A stretch of 64,000 bases of DNA from an uncultured beta proteobacterium (GTDB lineage: Bacteria; Pseudomonadota; Gammaproteobacteria; Burkholderiales; Burkholderiaceae_C), in the NCBI GenBank assembly GCA_903838565.1, contig CAILZB010000027.1:44958-108957 (forward strand), read 5' to 3'. The position numbers and the translations under genes are program-made. The notes beneath the pieces were generated by a model. That model did no database searches. It worked only from the letters and a program-made list of their open reading frames with translations, and was not told where the DNA came from. This document shows positions 37,211 through 46,240 of the stretch, one piece after another (the stretch's first letter is position 1; every line of letters starts with the position of its first letter).

Positions 37211-37221
37211 GTGTGTGCTCC

Positions 37222-37506
37222 TTAGATGCGGTGCTGGTCGCTGTACGGCACCATCGCGAGGAAGCGCGCACGCTTGATGGCGGTGTTGAGCTGGCGCTGG
37301 AAAATGGCACGGGTGCCAGTCAGGCGAGCGGGAATGATCTTGCCGTTTTCGGCGATGAAATCACGCAGCGTATCGACATCCTTGTAGTCGATCTCTTCCA
37401 CGCCGGTCACCGTGAAACGGCAAAAGCGCTTGCGTTTGAAAAGCAGGTTCTGTGCGGGGCGCTTGGGGCGCTTGTCTTTGTTCTTGAAACGACTGGGTCC
37501 GGCCAT
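37222..37506 (-). CDS. rpsR: 30S ribosomal protein S18
   Basis: A 94-residue small-subunit platform protein that pairs with S6. The core is RRFCRFT-type sequence ([26 protein letters not shown]), then [33 protein letters not shown]. It follows priB by 9 nt. Confidence 0.98.
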   Translation of the reverse strand: MAGPSRFKNKDKRPKRPAQNLLFKRKRFCRFTVTGVEEIDYKDVDTLRDFIAENGKIIPARLTGTRAIFQRQLNTAIKRARFLAMVPYSDQHRI

Positions 37507-37515
37507 GATGGGCTC

Positions 37516-37851
37516 CTAAAGGGTAAAGGGCGGAGTCTGGACTCCGTCCGGCTTTTGATCTAAATCCTGTTCAAATTCCTGAATGTGAAAAACGACGGTT
37601 TTGCCTTTGATGGGGGTGGCGAGAAATCCCTTGAACTGCCAGACGCTGCCAATGCTTTGTCGGACCAGCCTCTCTGCCATCGCGCCAAAGGCCTGTGCCT
37701 TGATGGACGCCTTGACCTGCCTGGTTTGACCTGCCTGCTCGAGCACGGATTCGTGTTCAAGCCGGAGGTCAATCGCTGGCAAGCCAGCCGGGGTGTAACG
37801 CAGGGCATTCGTCTCCACGATACAGGCGGTCAGGACAAGCTGATTAGCAAT
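37516..37851 (-). CDS. priB: Primosomal replication protein PriB, apparent ATT start
   Basis: A 111-residue single OB-fold ssDNA-binding protein of the replication restart primosome. GTG at 37818 gives a protein that lacks the first OB strand. The preceding codons, read ANQLVLTACIVETNALRYTPAGLP, match the PriB N-terminus. An in-frame TGA lies seven codons upstream of them, and the only initiation-type codon that keeps the strand is ATT at 37851. A GAGAAAG stretch 7 nt upstream is a modest ribosome site. The gene sits between rpsF and rpsR in the usual place. Confidence 0.82.
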   Translation of the reverse strand: MANQLVLTACIVETNALRYTPAGLPAIDLRLEHESVLEQAGQTRQVKASIKAQAFGAMAERLVRQSIGSVWQFKGFLATPIKGKTVVFHIQEFEQDLDQKPDGVQTPPFTL

Positions 37852-37894
37852 GGGGAATCTTTCTCGCTCTCAAAAAAGTCAGGTCGTTTTCAGA

Positions 37895-38260
37895 TCAGGA
37901 CGCGTATTCGGAGGGCTGGCTCTTGCGCGATTCTTCGCGCTCGACCGTCTTCATCATCGACGAAGGACCCGTATCCGCTTTCTTCTTCAGCACCGTCAGG
38001 TGCCGCAGGACCGCGTCATTGAACTTGAACGCATGCTCCAACTCGGCCATGACCGCTTGGTCGGCTTCGATGTTGACGCACAGGTAATGGGCCTTGGCCA
38101 ATTTGTTGATCAGGTACATCAGCTGACGCCGACCCCAATCTTCAACGCGGTGGATTTTTCCGCCGCCGGCAACAATCATGCCCTTGTAACGCTCCAGCAT
38201 CGCCGGAACTTGCTCACTTTGATCCGGATGGATCAACAGTACGATTTCATAATGACGCAT
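37895..38260 (-). CDS. rpsF: 30S ribosomal protein S6
   Basis: A 121-residue platform protein, first gene of the operon. It starts [25 protein letters not shown], followed by [32 protein letters not shown] and a charged tail ending SQPSEYAS. It binds 16S rRNA with S18. Confidence 0.98.
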   Translation of the reverse strand: MRHYEIVLLIHPDQSEQVPAMLERYKGMIVAGGGKIHRVEDWGRRQLMYLINKLAKAHYLCVNIEADQAVMAELEHAFKFNDAVLRHLTVLKKKADTGPSSMMKTVEREESRKSQPSEYAS

Positions 38261-38374
38261 AAACTCTCCTTGTGGTTAAGAGTCGCCCACTGCGTCTGTA
38301 GTAGTGCGACAAGGCAAAGCCTAAGATTATAGGCTATTCGGCGCGGCTGCCTGGAAGGCCGGGCAGATTCTGGC

Positions 38375-39139
38375 TCAGGTGCCGCCCTGAACTGCAATCC
38401 GGTCGAGCACCCAGCTCGCAGCACACATACCAAAGGTGGCAGTGACTCCCACCGACGAGCCGTAGCCGTGACAGTTCAGTGTTCCGTCCGAGGGTATGGC
38501 GCAATCGGACGAGGGCTTGGCCACCGGTTCGCGACTGAACACGCAGGAGGTGCCGATCTTCTTCCCCACCGCGGGTGCGCCATGCTGCTTGCGCAATCGA
38601 TAGCGCAGCTGGGCCAGCAAGGGGTCATGCGTGGTGCGCGCCAGATCGTCGATATCCACCAGATGGGCATGGCGTTTTCCGCCCGCAGCGCCCACGGTGA
38701 TGAACAGCACATCCGCACGCCGGGCCCAGGCTGCCATGGCGGTTTTGGCGCTGACCTGGTCGCAGGCATCGATCACGGCATTCACGCCCGGCGGCAACAG
38801 CCCGGGCCAGTTGTCGGGGTCGACAAACTCCTCGACGCAGTGCACTTCGCACGCGGGATTGATCAGGGCGATGCGCTCGCGCATCGCCAACACCTTGGCC
38901 TGGCCCAGACTGGGCTCGAGCGCGTGGATCTGCCGATTCATGTTGGACTCGGCAATGTGGTCCAGGTCGATCAGCGTCAATCGCCCGACACCGCTGCGCG
39001 CCAGCGCTTCCGCAGACCATGAACCCACACCACCGATGCCGACCACCGCCACGTGGCTGGCTCGGACGCGCGCCGCCCCGCTGGCGCCGTAAAGCCGATC
39101 CAGGCCGCCGAACCTGCGCTGCGGGTCAATGCCTGGCAT
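38375..39139 (-). CDS. tcdA: tRNA threonylcarbamoyladenosine dehydratase TcdA
   Basis: An E1/MoeB-like ATPase that cyclises t6A37 of tRNAs to ct6A. The 254 residues include RRFGGLDRLYG at the N-terminus, the nucleotide loop VAVVGIGGVGSWSAEALARSG near residue 30 and LTLIDLDHIAESNMNRQ. DACDQVSAKTAM follows. The CPXC zinc sites of ubiquitin-activating relatives are absent, as expected of TcdA. The end of the protein contains GYGSSVGVTATFGMCAASWVL, a membrane-association segment of the family. It is 4 nt downstream of cpoB. Confidence 0.93.
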   Translation of the reverse strand: MPGIDPQRRFGGLDRLYGASGAARVRASHVAVVGIGGVGSWSAEALARSGVGRLTLIDLDHIAESNMNRQIHALEPSLGQAKVLAMRERIALINPACEVHCVEEFVDPDNWPGLLPPGVNAVIDACDQVSAKTAMAAWARRADVLFITVGAAGGKRHAHLVDIDDLARTTHDPLLAQLRYRLRKQHGAPAVGKKIGTSCVFSREPVAKPSSDCAIPSDGTLNCHGYGSSVGVTATFGMCAASWVLDRIAVQGGT

Positions 39140-39143
39140 GCCG

Positions 39144-39971
39144 CTATTTCAGGTGCGCCAGGCGATCTTTGGCTGCCACGGCCGCGTCCGACTGCGGGTA
39201 GGCCTTGAGCAATTCCTCCAGGGTCTTCCTGGCCGAACGCGCATCCTTGAGCTCAAGCTGGCAATTCGCGATCGACAGCAGGGCCTCGGGCGAGCGCAGG
39301 TGAGTCGGCGCCTGGGACACGAGCGCGCGGAAATTGATGATCGCTTCCTTGTAGTCACGGGTCGCGTATTGCGCATTGCCCAGCCAGAAGAGCGCCGAAT
39401 TCCGGTACTCGCTTTGCCCATAGCGCTTGATGAATTCCACGAACAGCGGCTGGGCCGCCTCAAACTCGCCCTTCTTCAACGCGGCCAGAGCGGTTTCGTA
39501 ATCCCGCTTCTCGGCCGGGTCGACGGCGAACTCCTTGCCGTCCACCGTCACGCGCGTGGGCTCGAGTTTCTGCAGACGCTGGTCCAGCGCCGCCGTGGCA
39601 TCGCGCTGGCGCTGCTGCGACTCGCTCAAGTCGCGCTGCAGCTGTTCCCCCTGACCGCGCAGCTTGGCCAGTTCGGTGCGCAGGCCTTCGATCTGATTCT
39701 GCAACTCCACCAGGCTGCGCCGCAACTGCGTGCTCTCTTCGCCCGACTTTCGCGCCTGTTCGGCCAGGCGCTCGTCCTGCGCCTGACGCACGGTTTCCAC
39801 GCGTTGACGCAGGTCCAGTATGGCCTTGCGGGCTTCGTCATCTTCCAGCAGGCTGGCTTGGGCTGAACCGAAACCTGCCGCCACCACGAGGCAGACCAGG
39901 GCCCTTGCGGCCATTTCCGGGAGACTTGACCATGCGGAAGATGTCCTGGAGCGGAAAGCTGTTTTCATCAT
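39144..39971 (-). CDS. cpoB: Tol-Pal cell division coordinator CpoB (YbgF)
   Basis: A 275-residue periplasmic protein. It has an N-terminal signal region (ALVCLVVAAGFGSAQA), a coiled-coil trimerisation segment of about 100 residues, and a TPR domain (YETALAALKKGEFEAAQPLFVEFIKRYGQSEYRNSALFWLGNAQYATRDYKEAI). It links PBP1B activity with Tol constriction. The start overlaps the pal stop as ATGA. Confidence 0.93.
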   Translation of the reverse strand: MMKTAFRSRTSSAWSSLPEMAARALVCLVVAAGFGSAQASLLEDDEARKAILDLRQRVETVRQAQDERLAEQARKSGEESTQLRRSLVELQNQIEGLRTELAKLRGQGEQLQRDLSESQQRQRDATAALDQRLQKLEPTRVTVDGKEFAVDPAEKRDYETALAALKKGEFEAAQPLFVEFIKRYGQSEYRNSALFWLGNAQYATRDYKEAIINFRALVSQAPTHLRSPEALLSIANCQLELKDARSARKTLEELLKAYPQSDAAVAAKDRLAHLK

Positions 39972-40501
39972 CGAATCCTCAGTTCAGCGCGTCGATTCTT
40001 GGCCATGGCCGCTTCATCGCTGCCGATGGCTGCGGGTTTTTCCTTGCCGAAGCTCACCGCCTCGACCTGGGCCTCGTCCACCCCGAGCAGACTCAGCGCC
40101 TGCTGCACGGCTTGCGCGCGTTTTTGACCCAGCGCCAGGTTGTATTCGCGTCCGCCGCGCTCGTCCGTGTGGCCCTCGATCAGCAGCCTGCGCTTGCGAT
40201 CGGCCATCAGAAAGCGCGCGTTGGACTCGATCAGGCCCTGAAACTCCGGCTTGATCGAAGAACTGTCGTAATCGAAATACACCAGCTTGCCCTGCGAGGC
40301 GGCAGCCGCCGCGCCGTCGCTGCCGACCGCCGCCACCGGCGCCACAGCGCTGGCGGCGCCTGATTTGGCACCGAGCCCCGCCGCCTCCGTGTTCAGCGCA
40401 GCGGCGCCCCGGTCCTCGACTGGAACATCGTTGAGGTTGACGCCCGAAGCACAACCCGCCAGCACCCACGCCACCACAGCGGCACAAAAGATCAAACGCA
40501 T
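39968..40501 (-). CDS. pal: Peptidoglycan-associated outer membrane lipoprotein Pal
   Basis: A 177-residue lipoprotein: signal MRLIFCAAVVAWVLAGC with lipobox LAGC, an Ala-rich linker, then an OmpA-like domain. The domain has VYFDYDSSSIKPEF, IEGHTDERGGREYNLALGQKRA and KNRRAELRIR. A strong AAGGAGG site lies upstream of ATG 40501; the longer frame upstream was rejected. It anchors the outer membrane to peptidoglycan with TolB. Confidence 0.96.
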   Translation of the reverse strand: MRLIFCAAVVAWVLAGCASGVNLNDVPVEDRGAAALNTEAAGLGAKSGAASAVAPVAAVGSDGAAAAASQGKLVYFDYDSSSIKPEFQGLIESNARFLMADRKRRLLIEGHTDERGGREYNLALGQKRAQAVQQALSLLGVDEAQVEAVSFGKEKPAAIGSDEAAMAKNRRAELRIR

Positions 40502-40532
40502 CAAAAATCCTCCTTGAATTGACACAACGCGA

Positions 40533-41816
40533 CTACGGCTTCTGGAACGGACCCCAGTCGGGTTCGCGTATGTCGCCGCCCTGCCCTGCGAGCTTGGCCT
40601 TGATCTTTCCATCCAGGGTGGTGGTCATCAGGGCTTCCTTGCCCTGCTGATGCGTCGCAAACACGATCAGGCGGCTGTTCGGCGAGAAGCTCGGGCTTTC
40701 ATCTGCCGTGCTGTCGGTCAATGCCGTCACCGCGCCGCTGCTGAGTTCCATCAGGTGCAGCTTGAAGGCCCCGCCCACACGAGAGATATAGGCCAGCCAG
40801 CGACCGTCAGGACTCAGCGCCGGGGAGATGTTGTAGTTGCCCGCGAAAGTCACGCGTTCCACAGCGGCGCCACTGGGCGCCATGCGGTAGATCTGCGGCG
40901 CCCCGCCCCGGTCACTGACAAAGTAGATATAGCGGCCGTCCGGCGAATACGCGGGCTCGGTGTCAATGCTGCCCGATTGCGTCAGGCGCCGCGCTTCGCC
41001 GCCGTTGGCATCGAGCGCGTAGAGCTGCGACGAGCCATCGCGGCTCAAGGTCACGGCGAGCGAACGACCGTCCGGCGCCCAGGCCGGCGCGCTGTTGGAA
41101 CCCTTGAAATTCGCCACCAGGCGGCGCTTTCCGGTCGCCACCTCGTGCACGTAGACCACGGGTTTGCGCGACTCGAACGACACATAGGCGAGTTGTCCGC
41201 CGCTGGGCGACCAGGCCGGAGAAATGATGGGCTCGGGACTGGTGAGCGCAGACTGGGCGTTCTCGCCGTCGGCGTCGGCCACCCAGAGGTTGTAGTGCTG
41301 GGCCGCCTTGGTCACGTAGGCAATGCGGGTGGAAAAGATGCCCTTGTCACCCGTGAGCCGCTCGTACACGAAATCTGCGACCCGGTGCGCCACCAACCGC
41401 AGGTCAGCCTGGGGTATGACGTAGCTCTGACCGCCCACATCCTGGCCTCGCACCACGTCCCAGAGGCGAAATCGGACGTCGAAACGGCCGTCGGCGAGGC
41501 GTGCAATGCTGCCCGTCACGAGCGAGTCCGCACCCTTTTGGCGCCACAGCGCGACATCCGGGCGCGTGCTTTCATCGTAGGCCAGCGCGCTCGCATCGAC
41601 CAGCCTGAATTGCCCGCTGCGTTGCAGGTCGGCCTGGACGATGGCCCCCATCTTCTGCGGCGCCTGATCGTCGCCGCGAAAGGCCGCGACCGCGATCGGC
41701 AGTTGCGTCAGGCCCACGCCCGAGACCTCGACCCTGAACTGAGCGAAAGCGCTGAGCGAAGCCAACGCCATGAAGGCGAGCGCCGCTCTTCGACAAAACT
41801 GTGCAGTGAAGCCCAT
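40533..41816 (-). CDS. tolB: Tol-Pal system beta-propeller protein TolB
   Basis: A 427-residue periplasmic protein with a signal peptide (ending SLSAFAQF), an N-terminal domain (about 25-160) and a six-bladed WD40-like propeller. The blade repeats are recognisable: SPAWSPSGGQLAYVSFES, PAWAPDGRSLAVTLS, PAYSPDGRYIYFVSDRGG, PALSPDGRWLAYISR, PSFSPNSRLIVFATHQ. The operon continues to pal, cpoB and tcdA. The tolQ, tolR and tolA genes usually upstream are not here. Confidence 0.96.
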   Translation of the reverse strand: MGFTAQFCRRAALAFMALASLSAFAQFRVEVSGVGLTQLPIAVAAFRGDDQAPQKMGAIVQADLQRSGQFRLVDASALAYDESTRPDVALWRQKGADSLVTGSIARLADGRFDVRFRLWDVVRGQDVGGQSYVIPQADLRLVAHRVADFVYERLTGDKGIFSTRIAYVTKAAQHYNLWVADADGENAQSALTSPEPIISPAWSPSGGQLAYVSFESRKPVVYVHEVATGKRRLVANFKGSNSAPAWAPDGRSLAVTLSRDGSSQLYALDANGGEARRLTQSGSIDTEPAYSPDGRYIYFVSDRGGAPQIYRMAPSGAAVERVTFAGNYNISPALSPDGRWLAYISRVGGAFKLHLMELSSGAVTALTDSTADESPSFSPNSRLIVFATHQQGKEALMTTTLDGKIKAKLAGQGGDIREPDWGPFQKP

Positions 41817-42122
41817 GAATACCTTTCTCTGGTCAACAAATCGATGCCCAGGCCGGCGACGTTGAGGTGAAACAACCGAGTTTCATGACTCGGGGCGTCT
41901 CGCAGCCGAAGCATGAAAGTGAGCCCGCCTGGAAAGCGCAGATTATGGAGCCTGGAAACCGCATCCACCCGAAGCACACCAATCGACACAATTTGACCGT
42001 GGCGGGTGCGCTCGGCCAAAACACAGAACGATGCCGGGTTTCATGCGATAATTGCGGGCTTCGTGACAAGTGCTCCGGAATAGGCTGGTGCGGCTGTTGC
42101 AACTGAACTGAAAGAGAAGACC
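41817..42122. other. 306-bp intergenic region between divergent tolB and rpmE
   Basis: No coding frame here resembles a known protein; in particular no TolA C-terminus is seen on the minus strand. The region holds one small hairpin, CCGAGT-N6-ACTCGG (41876-41893), in the tolB leader, and a GATAAT box near 42047-42052 that may be the rpmE -10. The rest shows nothing I can identify. Confidence 0.6.
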
Positions 42123-42404
42123 ATGAAAGAAGGCATTCACCCAAATTACCGCGAAGTGTGTTTCGTGGACCTGTCCAACAACTTCAAATTTGTGACCCGT
42201 TCCTGCGCCAACGCCAAGGAAATGATCAAGATGGAAGACGGCCGCGAACTGCCGCTGTTCAAGCTGGACACCTCCAGCGAATCGCACCCGTTCTATACCG
42301 GCACGCAAAAATCCGTGGACACCATGGGCGGCCGGGTCGAGCGCTTCCGCAACCGCTTCGGCAAGCCTGCGGCTGCCGCAGCGCCAGCGCCTGCAGCAGA
42401 CTGA
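42123..42404 (+). CDS. rpmE2: 50S ribosomal protein L31 type B
   Basis: A 93-residue protein. It starts [23 protein letters not shown] and continues [35 protein letters not shown]. It lacks the CXXC pairs of zinc-binding type A L31, so it is the zinc-independent form. The C-terminus is an Ala/Pro tail. A strong terminator follows 20 nt downstream. Confidence 0.95.
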   Translation: MKEGIHPNYREVCFVDLSNNFKFVTRSCANAKEMIKMEDGRELPLFKLDTSSESHPFYTGTQKSVDTMGGRVERFRNRFGKPAAAAAPAPAAD

Positions 42405-42423
42405 TCAGATCTGCTCCATCGTC

Positions 42424-42459
42424 AAAAGGGCAGCACGGAATTCCGTGCTGCCCTTTTTT
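42424..42459 (+). terminator. Rho-independent terminator after rpmE2
   Basis: A perfect 13-bp inverted repeat (GGGCAGCACGGAA and its complement, with no unpaired loop beyond the fold) followed by six T residues and preceded by four A residues. Confidence 0.92.
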
Positions 42460-42503
42460 GTTCTAATGCGGTTCCGACCCCAACTTGACCCAATGGCCTT
42501 CGC

Positions 42504-44195
42504 GTGAACCAGCCCACCCCCGCCATCGTCAGCCAGGACGCCGTGCGCCGCCTGCCGCGGCCGGCGCTGCTGCTGCTGTGCCTGGCTTACGTCCTGCCGG
42601 GTTTTCTCGGGCGCGAGCCCTGGAAAAATGCGGACCTGTCCGGTTTTGGCTACATGGCCACCCTGGCACGCGGCGCCACGTCGTGGCTGCATCCCCAACT
42701 GCTGGGACAGGATTCGCCGTCACTGTCACTGTTGCCGTACTGGCTCGGCGCCTGGGCGATGAAGCTCAGCCCGTCCTGGCTTGCGGCCGACTTTGCGGCA
42801 CGCATTCCCTACATGTTGCTGCTTGTCCTGACCCTGGCGGCAACCTGGTACGCCGTGTACTACCTGGCGCGCGGCCCGCAGGCGCAACCGCTGAGTTTTG
42901 CCTTTGGCGGCGAGGCCCGTCCCACGGACTACGCGCGCGCGATTGCAGACGGAGGACTGCTCGCCCTGATCGCCTGCCTGGGGCTGCTGCAACTGTCGCA
43001 CGAGACCACGCCTGCGCTGGCGCAACTGGGCTTTTTCGCGCTGAGCTTCTTTGGTCTGGCGGCTCTGCCCTATCGCCGATTCGCCGCCACGGCAGGACTG
43101 CTTTTGGGGCTGGGCGGACTGGGCCTGAGCGGCGCGCCGGCCCTGGCCGCGCTGATCGGCCTGGGCGGCGCGCTGGTGCAGGCTCAGACCGGCAGTCGCT
43201 CGGAACAGGCTGGGGCGGGCCCAACCGACGTCTGGACCATTCTTGCCATCACGCTGCTCTCGGCGCTGCTGGCCTGGGCCTTGGGCCTGTGGCACTGGCG
43301 CGTGCTGTGGCCTGACGCCAGTTGGGCCGAATGGCATAGCCTGGGGCGTTTGTGGCTGTGGTTCACCTGGCCCGCAGGACCGCTGGCGCTGTGGACATTG
43401 TGGCGCTGGCGCCGACAGCGCTGGAGCCGTCACTTGGCGCTGCCGATGCTGTTCGCGGCCGTCGGCTTCGCCGGCTCGCTGAGCAGCGCGGGTTCGGACC
43501 GAGCGCTGCTGCTGACGCTGCCTGCGATCGCGGCGCTGGCCGCATTTGCCCTTCCCACACTGAGCCGCAGCCTGTCCGCGCTGATCGACTGGTTCACGCT
43601 GCTTTTCTTCAGCGCCTGCGCGCTGTTCTTCTGGGTTTACTGGGTCGCCGTGCAGACCGGTTTCCCTCGCACGGCTGCAGCCAACTTGACGCGGCTTTAT
43701 CCGAGTTTCATGCCCGGCTTTTCGCTGCCCCTCTTCCTGATCGCAGGCGCCGCCACACTGGCCTGGTGCTGGCTCGTGCGCTGGCGCACCGGGCGCCAGC
43801 GTGCCGCCATCTGGAAGAGCCTGGTGCTGCCCGCGGGCGGCACTGCGCTGAGCTGGTTGCTGGCCATGACGCTGTGGCTGCCGCTGGCCGACTACACACG
43901 CAGCTACGTTCCGCTGATGCGCGAGGTCAGCGCGCTCATCACACCCAAGAGCTGCGTTCAGGTGCATGACTTGACGCGGGCGCAGATCGCCGCGCTGGAG
44001 TTTCACGCCGGACTGGAACTGGAGCCGGCTACGCCACAGGCGCGATGCGAATGGCTGCTGGTGAACGCCAGCGCGATGCACCAGGCACCGCTGTCTCGGG
44101 CCATCGACCTCCGTCAATGGACGCTGGTGCGCACCATTCAGCGCCCCGCCGACAGGCAGGAAAGCGTGACGCTTTTCAGACGCAATCCGACCTGA
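42504..44195 (+). CDS. Polytopic membrane protein, ArnT/PMT-like (GT-C) family
   Basis: A 563-residue membrane protein with about 12 hydrophobic segments and a small C-terminal soluble domain. The first extracytoplasmic loop (FLGREPWKNADLSGFGYMATLARG) is in the place where GT-C glycosyltransferases keep their acidic catalytic residue, and the overall layout resembles ArnT and dolichyl-phosphate-mannose transferases. A lipid-linked sugar transfer to lipid A or another envelope acceptor is likely; donor and acceptor cannot be told. It is convergent with phoR, 8 nt away, and has no PHO box. Confidence 0.65.
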   Translation: MNQPTPAIVSQDAVRRLPRPALLLLCLAYVLPGFLGREPWKNADLSGFGYMATLARGATSWLHPQLLGQDSPSLSLLPYWLGAWAMKLSPSWLAADFAARIPYMLLLVLTLAATWYAVYYLARGPQAQPLSFAFGGEARPTDYARAIADGGLLALIACLGLLQLSHETTPALAQLGFFALSFFGLAALPYRRFAATAGLLLGLGGLGLSGAPALAALIGLGGALVQAQTGSRSEQAGAGPTDVWTILAITLLSALLAWALGLWHWRVLWPDASWAEWHSLGRLWLWFTWPAGPLALWTLWRWRRQRWSRHLALPMLFAAVGFAGSLSSAGSDRALLLTLPAIAALAAFALPTLSRSLSALIDWFTLLFFSACALFFWVYWVAVQTGFPRTAAANLTRLYPSFMPGFSLPLFLIAGAATLAWCWLVRWRTGRQRAAIWKSLVLPAGGTALSWLLAMTLWLPLADYTRSYVPLMREVSALITPKSCVQVHDLTRAQIAALEFHAGLELEPATPQARCEWLLVNASAMHQAPLSRAIDLRQWTLVRTIQRPADRQESVTLFRRNPT

Positions 44196-44203
44196 CGTGC
44201 AAG

Positions 44204-45532
44204 TCAGATCGCGATCTGCCGCAGGCGCACCGCTGGAAAACGAATCGTGAAGCGCGATCCCTGCCCGGGCGTGCTCTCGATCTTCAGTTCGGCGCCATGG
44301 CGTTGCGCCACGTGTTTGACAATCGCCAGTCCCAGACCGGTGCCGCCGGTTTCGCGGGCACGGCTGCGGTCCACCCGGTAGAAGCGCTCCGTCAGGCGCG
44401 GCAAATGCTCGGGCGCGATGCCTGGGCCCGTGTCCTGCACCGAAAACTCGGCCTGGCCCTCGGGCAGGGAGCTCCAGACCACGTCGATGCGACCGCCACC
44501 GGGCGTGTAGCGCACGGCATTGCTCACCAGGTTGGACATCGCGCTGAGCAGCTCGGAACTGGCGCCCGCCAATTCGGTCGCGGCGTCGCAGGAGAACTGG
44601 ATCAGATGTGCAGGCACGGCCACGAGCTCCGACAAAGCTCTGGCCTCGCGTTCGCATTCGTCCATCAAGTCCTGCACCGGGTGCCACTCTTCCAGCGGTG
44701 GTGGCGGACTGCCCTCGAGCCTTGAGAGCGTGAGCAAATCGCTGACCAGCAGGTGCATGCGCTGCGCCTGCTGCGCCATCAGCGCCAGATAGCGTTGCTG
44801 CTCCTGGGGCTTGAGCGGCAGGGTCTGAAGGGTCTCGACAAATCCGCCCAGCACCGTCAGCGGCGTGCGGATCTCGTGCGACACGTTGGCCACAAAGTCG
44901 CGGCGCATGGCCTCGGCCTGCTCCAGCGCCGTGACATCGCGCGACAGCAACAATCGGCGGCCGTCGCCATAGGCGTGCAGGTCCACGGATAGCCTGACCG
45001 GTCGGCTCACGGTGCTGCGCGGACCCGGAATCACGATGGCATGGCTGTAGTCGTGCGACGCCTGGTAGGCGGTAAAGGCCGGGTCGCGCAGCAGGTTGCC
45101 GACATGCTGCCCCAGGTCGCGCTGGGGGTCGAAGCCAAAATGCTCGGCTGCCGTGCGGTTGCACCACTCGATGCGTCCTTGCGCATCGAGCAGGACCACG
45201 CCATTGGGCGAGGTCTGGATCGCTGCCAGGAATTCGGCCAGCCGGGCTTCACTGCGTGCCAATTGCAGATCGCGCTCCTTGAGCAGCGTGCGGGTTCGCG
45301 TTCCCACTTCGCCCCACAGGCCGGGCAATTCGGGCAGTTGCGCTGGCGGTCCTTGCCGCAGCCACTGCAGAAGCCCAGAGCCCCGGCGCAGGTCGATCAA
45401 GGCCCAGACGGCGCCGGCCGCGATCGAACCGATCAACGCGCCCGACAACGCAAGCTCCCAAGGCCACAGGCCGTAGCCCAACGCCGCGCCCACCGCCTGG
45501 AACAGGAAAAACCGGAACAGCCTCCAGAACAT
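44204..45532 (-). CDS. phoR: Phosphate regulon sensor histidine kinase PhoR
   Basis: A 442-residue kinase with two N-terminal membrane segments, a PAS domain (about 100-200), HisKA with RDFVANVSHEIRTPLTVLGGF, and HATPase with MSNLVSNAVRYTPGGG, VQDTGPGIAPEHL and ETGGTGLGLAIVKHV. Its place directly after phoB at the end of the pst operon supports PhoR. It has no large periplasmic domain, consistent with sensing through the PstSCAB-PhoU complex. Confidence 0.95.
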   Translation of the reverse strand: MFWRLFRFFLFQAVGAALGYGLWPWELALSGALIGSIAAGAVWALIDLRRGSGLLQWLRQGPPAQLPELPGLWGEVGTRTRTLLKERDLQLARSEARLAEFLAAIQTSPNGVVLLDAQGRIEWCNRTAAEHFGFDPQRDLGQHVGNLLRDPAFTAYQASHDYSHAIVIPGPRSTVSRPVRLSVDLHAYGDGRRLLLSRDVTALEQAEAMRRDFVANVSHEIRTPLTVLGGFVETLQTLPLKPQEQQRYLALMAQQAQRMHLLVSDLLTLSRLEGSPPPPLEEWHPVQDLMDECEREARALSELVAVPAHLIQFSCDAATELAGASSELLSAMSNLVSNAVRYTPGGGRIDVVWSSLPEGQAEFSVQDTGPGIAPEHLPRLTERFYRVDRSRARETGGTGLGLAIVKHVAQRHGAELKIESTPGQGSRFTIRFPAVRLRQIAI

Positions 45533-45541
45533 GGTCTTGCG

Positions 45542-46240
45542 CTAGACGCGCACGCCCTGTGCCGTCAAGCGGTAGCCGGCGCCGCGCACGGTCTCCACCA
45601 TCGCGCCCGCGTCACCCAGAGACTCGCGCAGCCGTTTCACGTGCACGTCCACGGTACGCTCCTCGATGAACACATGGTCGCCCCAGACCTTGTCGAGCAA
45701 CTGGCCCCGGCTGTGCACGCGCTCGGCGTGCTTCATCAGGTAATGCAGCAGCTTGAATTCGGTCGGCCCGAGCTTGAGGCTCTGCCCCCGGTACGACACA
45801 CGATGGGTAGCGCCGTCAAGCACCAGCTCGCCCATGGTGACGCTGTCGGCCACCTGCTCGGGAGCTCGCCGGCGCAGCACAGCGCGCATGCGCGCCAGCA
45901 ATTCCTGGGTCGAAAACGGCTTGGTAATGTAGTCGTCCGCACCCGCATCCAGGCCCGCCACCTTGTCGGGCTCGTCGCCTCGGGCGGTCAGCATCAGGAT
46001 AGGAACGCCCTTGGTGCGCGCGTCGGCACGCCACCGCTTGGCCAGCGCCACGCCACTTTGTCCAGGCAGCATCCAGTCCAGCAGGATCACATCGGGCAGC
46101 ACCGCATCAAGTTCGCGCTGCGCCACTTCACCGTCGCTGGCCCAAACCGGCGAGAAGCCGTTGTGCCGAAGGTTCACCGCGATCAGTTCGGCAATGGCCG
46201 CTTCGTCTTCGACGATCAGTACTCGGGGCAGCTTTTTCAT
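45542..46240 (-). CDS. phoB: Phosphate regulon response regulator PhoB
   Basis: A 232-residue OmpR-type regulator. The receiver has acidic residues in IVEDEAAIAELIAVNL, the phospho-Asp in VILLDWMLPGQSG and KPFSTQELLARM. The winged-helix DNA-binding domain includes LGPTEFKLLHYLMKHAERVHSRGQLLDKVWG and RTVDVHVKRLRESL. It is expected to bind the PHO boxes described in this window. It overlaps phoU by 4 nt. Confidence 0.96.
   Translation of the reverse strand: MKKLPRVLIVEDEAAIAELIAVNLRHNGFSPVWASDGEVAQRELDAVLPDVILLDWMLPGQSGVALAKRWRADARTKGVPILMLTARGDEPDKVAGLDAGADDYITKPFSTQELLARMRAVLRRRAPEQVADSVTMGELVLDGATHRVSYRGQSLKLGPTEFKLLHYLMKHAERVHSRGQLLDKVWGDHVFIEERTVDVHVKRLRESLGDAGAMVETVRGAGYRLTAQGVRV

Noticed and set aside
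42726..45167. An 813-codon minus-strand frame
   Set aside because: It overlaps the GT-C-like gene in antisense and phoR in another frame; composition is Gln/Arg/Ala noise.
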